A DNA stretch of 8,393 bases, taken from NCBI GenBank assembly GCA_031404355.1, contig JANNHK010000295.1, forward strand, positions 1 through 8,393. Direction: 5' to 3'. The position numbers and the translations under genes are program-made. Positions 8,281-8,393 of this stretch are shown here, piece by piece. This DNA is from JANNHK01 sp031404355 (GTDB lineage: Bacteria > Actinomycetota > Acidimicrobiia > IMCC26256 > PALSA-610). The notes under the pieces are model-generated. The model saw only the letters and a program-made list of their open reading frames with translations. It made no database searches and was not told the origin of the DNA. How positions within the stretch are numbered: the stretch's first letter is position 1; every line of letters starts with the position of its first letter.

Positions 8281-8393
8281 ATGACGGAACCCGACGCAGC
8301 CGCCTCCCGGCGCGTCGCGACCGCATGGACAATCGGTGCGCTCGCGCTGACACTCTGCATCGTCACCGTGCCGTTTCTCGCAGTGTTGCGGGG
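8281..8393 (+). CDS. N-terminus of a membrane protein of unknown function (runs off the window)
   Basis: Only 37 codons are visible. The protein begins MTEPDAAASRRVATAWTIGA and continues LALTLCIVTVPFLAVLRG. A short N-terminus with two arginines is followed by a hydrophobic segment at about residues 14-35, so it is a membrane protein or has an uncleaved signal anchor. The start at 8281 has AAGGA four bases upstream, a rather short spacing. An in-frame ATG at 8263 would add six residues but has only GGGTGAG touching it. A small inverted repeat, ACCCG (8246-8250) with CGGGT (8255-8259), lies just before. The gene is on the same strand as the preceding pair, but the palindrome at 8178-8227 may separate its transcription. 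No family can be named from this much. Confidence 0.6.
   Translation, partial: MTEPDAAASRRVATAWTIGALALTLCIVTVPFLAVLR

Overview
The window looks like chromosomal DNA from a GC-rich actinobacterium, most probably of class Acidimicrobiia. Three things point there: the rplJ-rplL-rpoB-rpoC gene order, a RpoB N-terminus (MTLARLASRERLSFSKLREV) that I recall from Acidimicrobiia-type proteins, and a secreted protein with a threonine-rich 'TTTT' tail of the kind common in that class. The class call rests on memory of protein style, not on a search.

Minus strand, read from 5221 down to 1: rplJ (ribosomal protein L10, with a long acidic tail), rplL (L7/L12), a 279-bp spacer, rpoB (RNA polymerase beta, complete) and the first 83 codons of rpoC (beta'). 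This is the stalk-protein/RNA-polymerase cluster. L10 carries the L12 dimers on the ribosome, and beta plus beta' form the catalytic core of RNA polymerase. The spacers hold likely control elements. The rplJ leader has an 8-bp hairpin. The rplL-rpoB spacer has a good sigma-A-type promoter overlapped by an inverted repeat, then a 12-nt tandem repeat in a pyrimidine-rich leader. The rpoB-rpoC gap has a 34-nt near-perfect palindrome and a start-stop ATG-TAG in frame with rpoC.

Plus strand, 5394 to the end: a divergently read set of accessory genes that I cannot assign to known families. They are a 134-aa cytoplasmic-looking protein (5394-5798), a 526-aa secreted protein (5932-7512) with a duplicated N-terminal motif and a Thr-rich tail, a 217-aa single-pass membrane protein (7509-8162) whose start overlaps the previous stop as ATGA, and the beginning of another membrane protein (from 8281). 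A strong inverted repeat at 8178-8227 separates the coupled pair from the last gene. Base composition falls sharply inside the secreted-protein gene, which suggests a younger or less constrained segment beside the conserved cluster.

The best candidate for something undescribed is the coupled secreted/membrane pair at 5932-8162. Its function cannot be read from the sequence alone.
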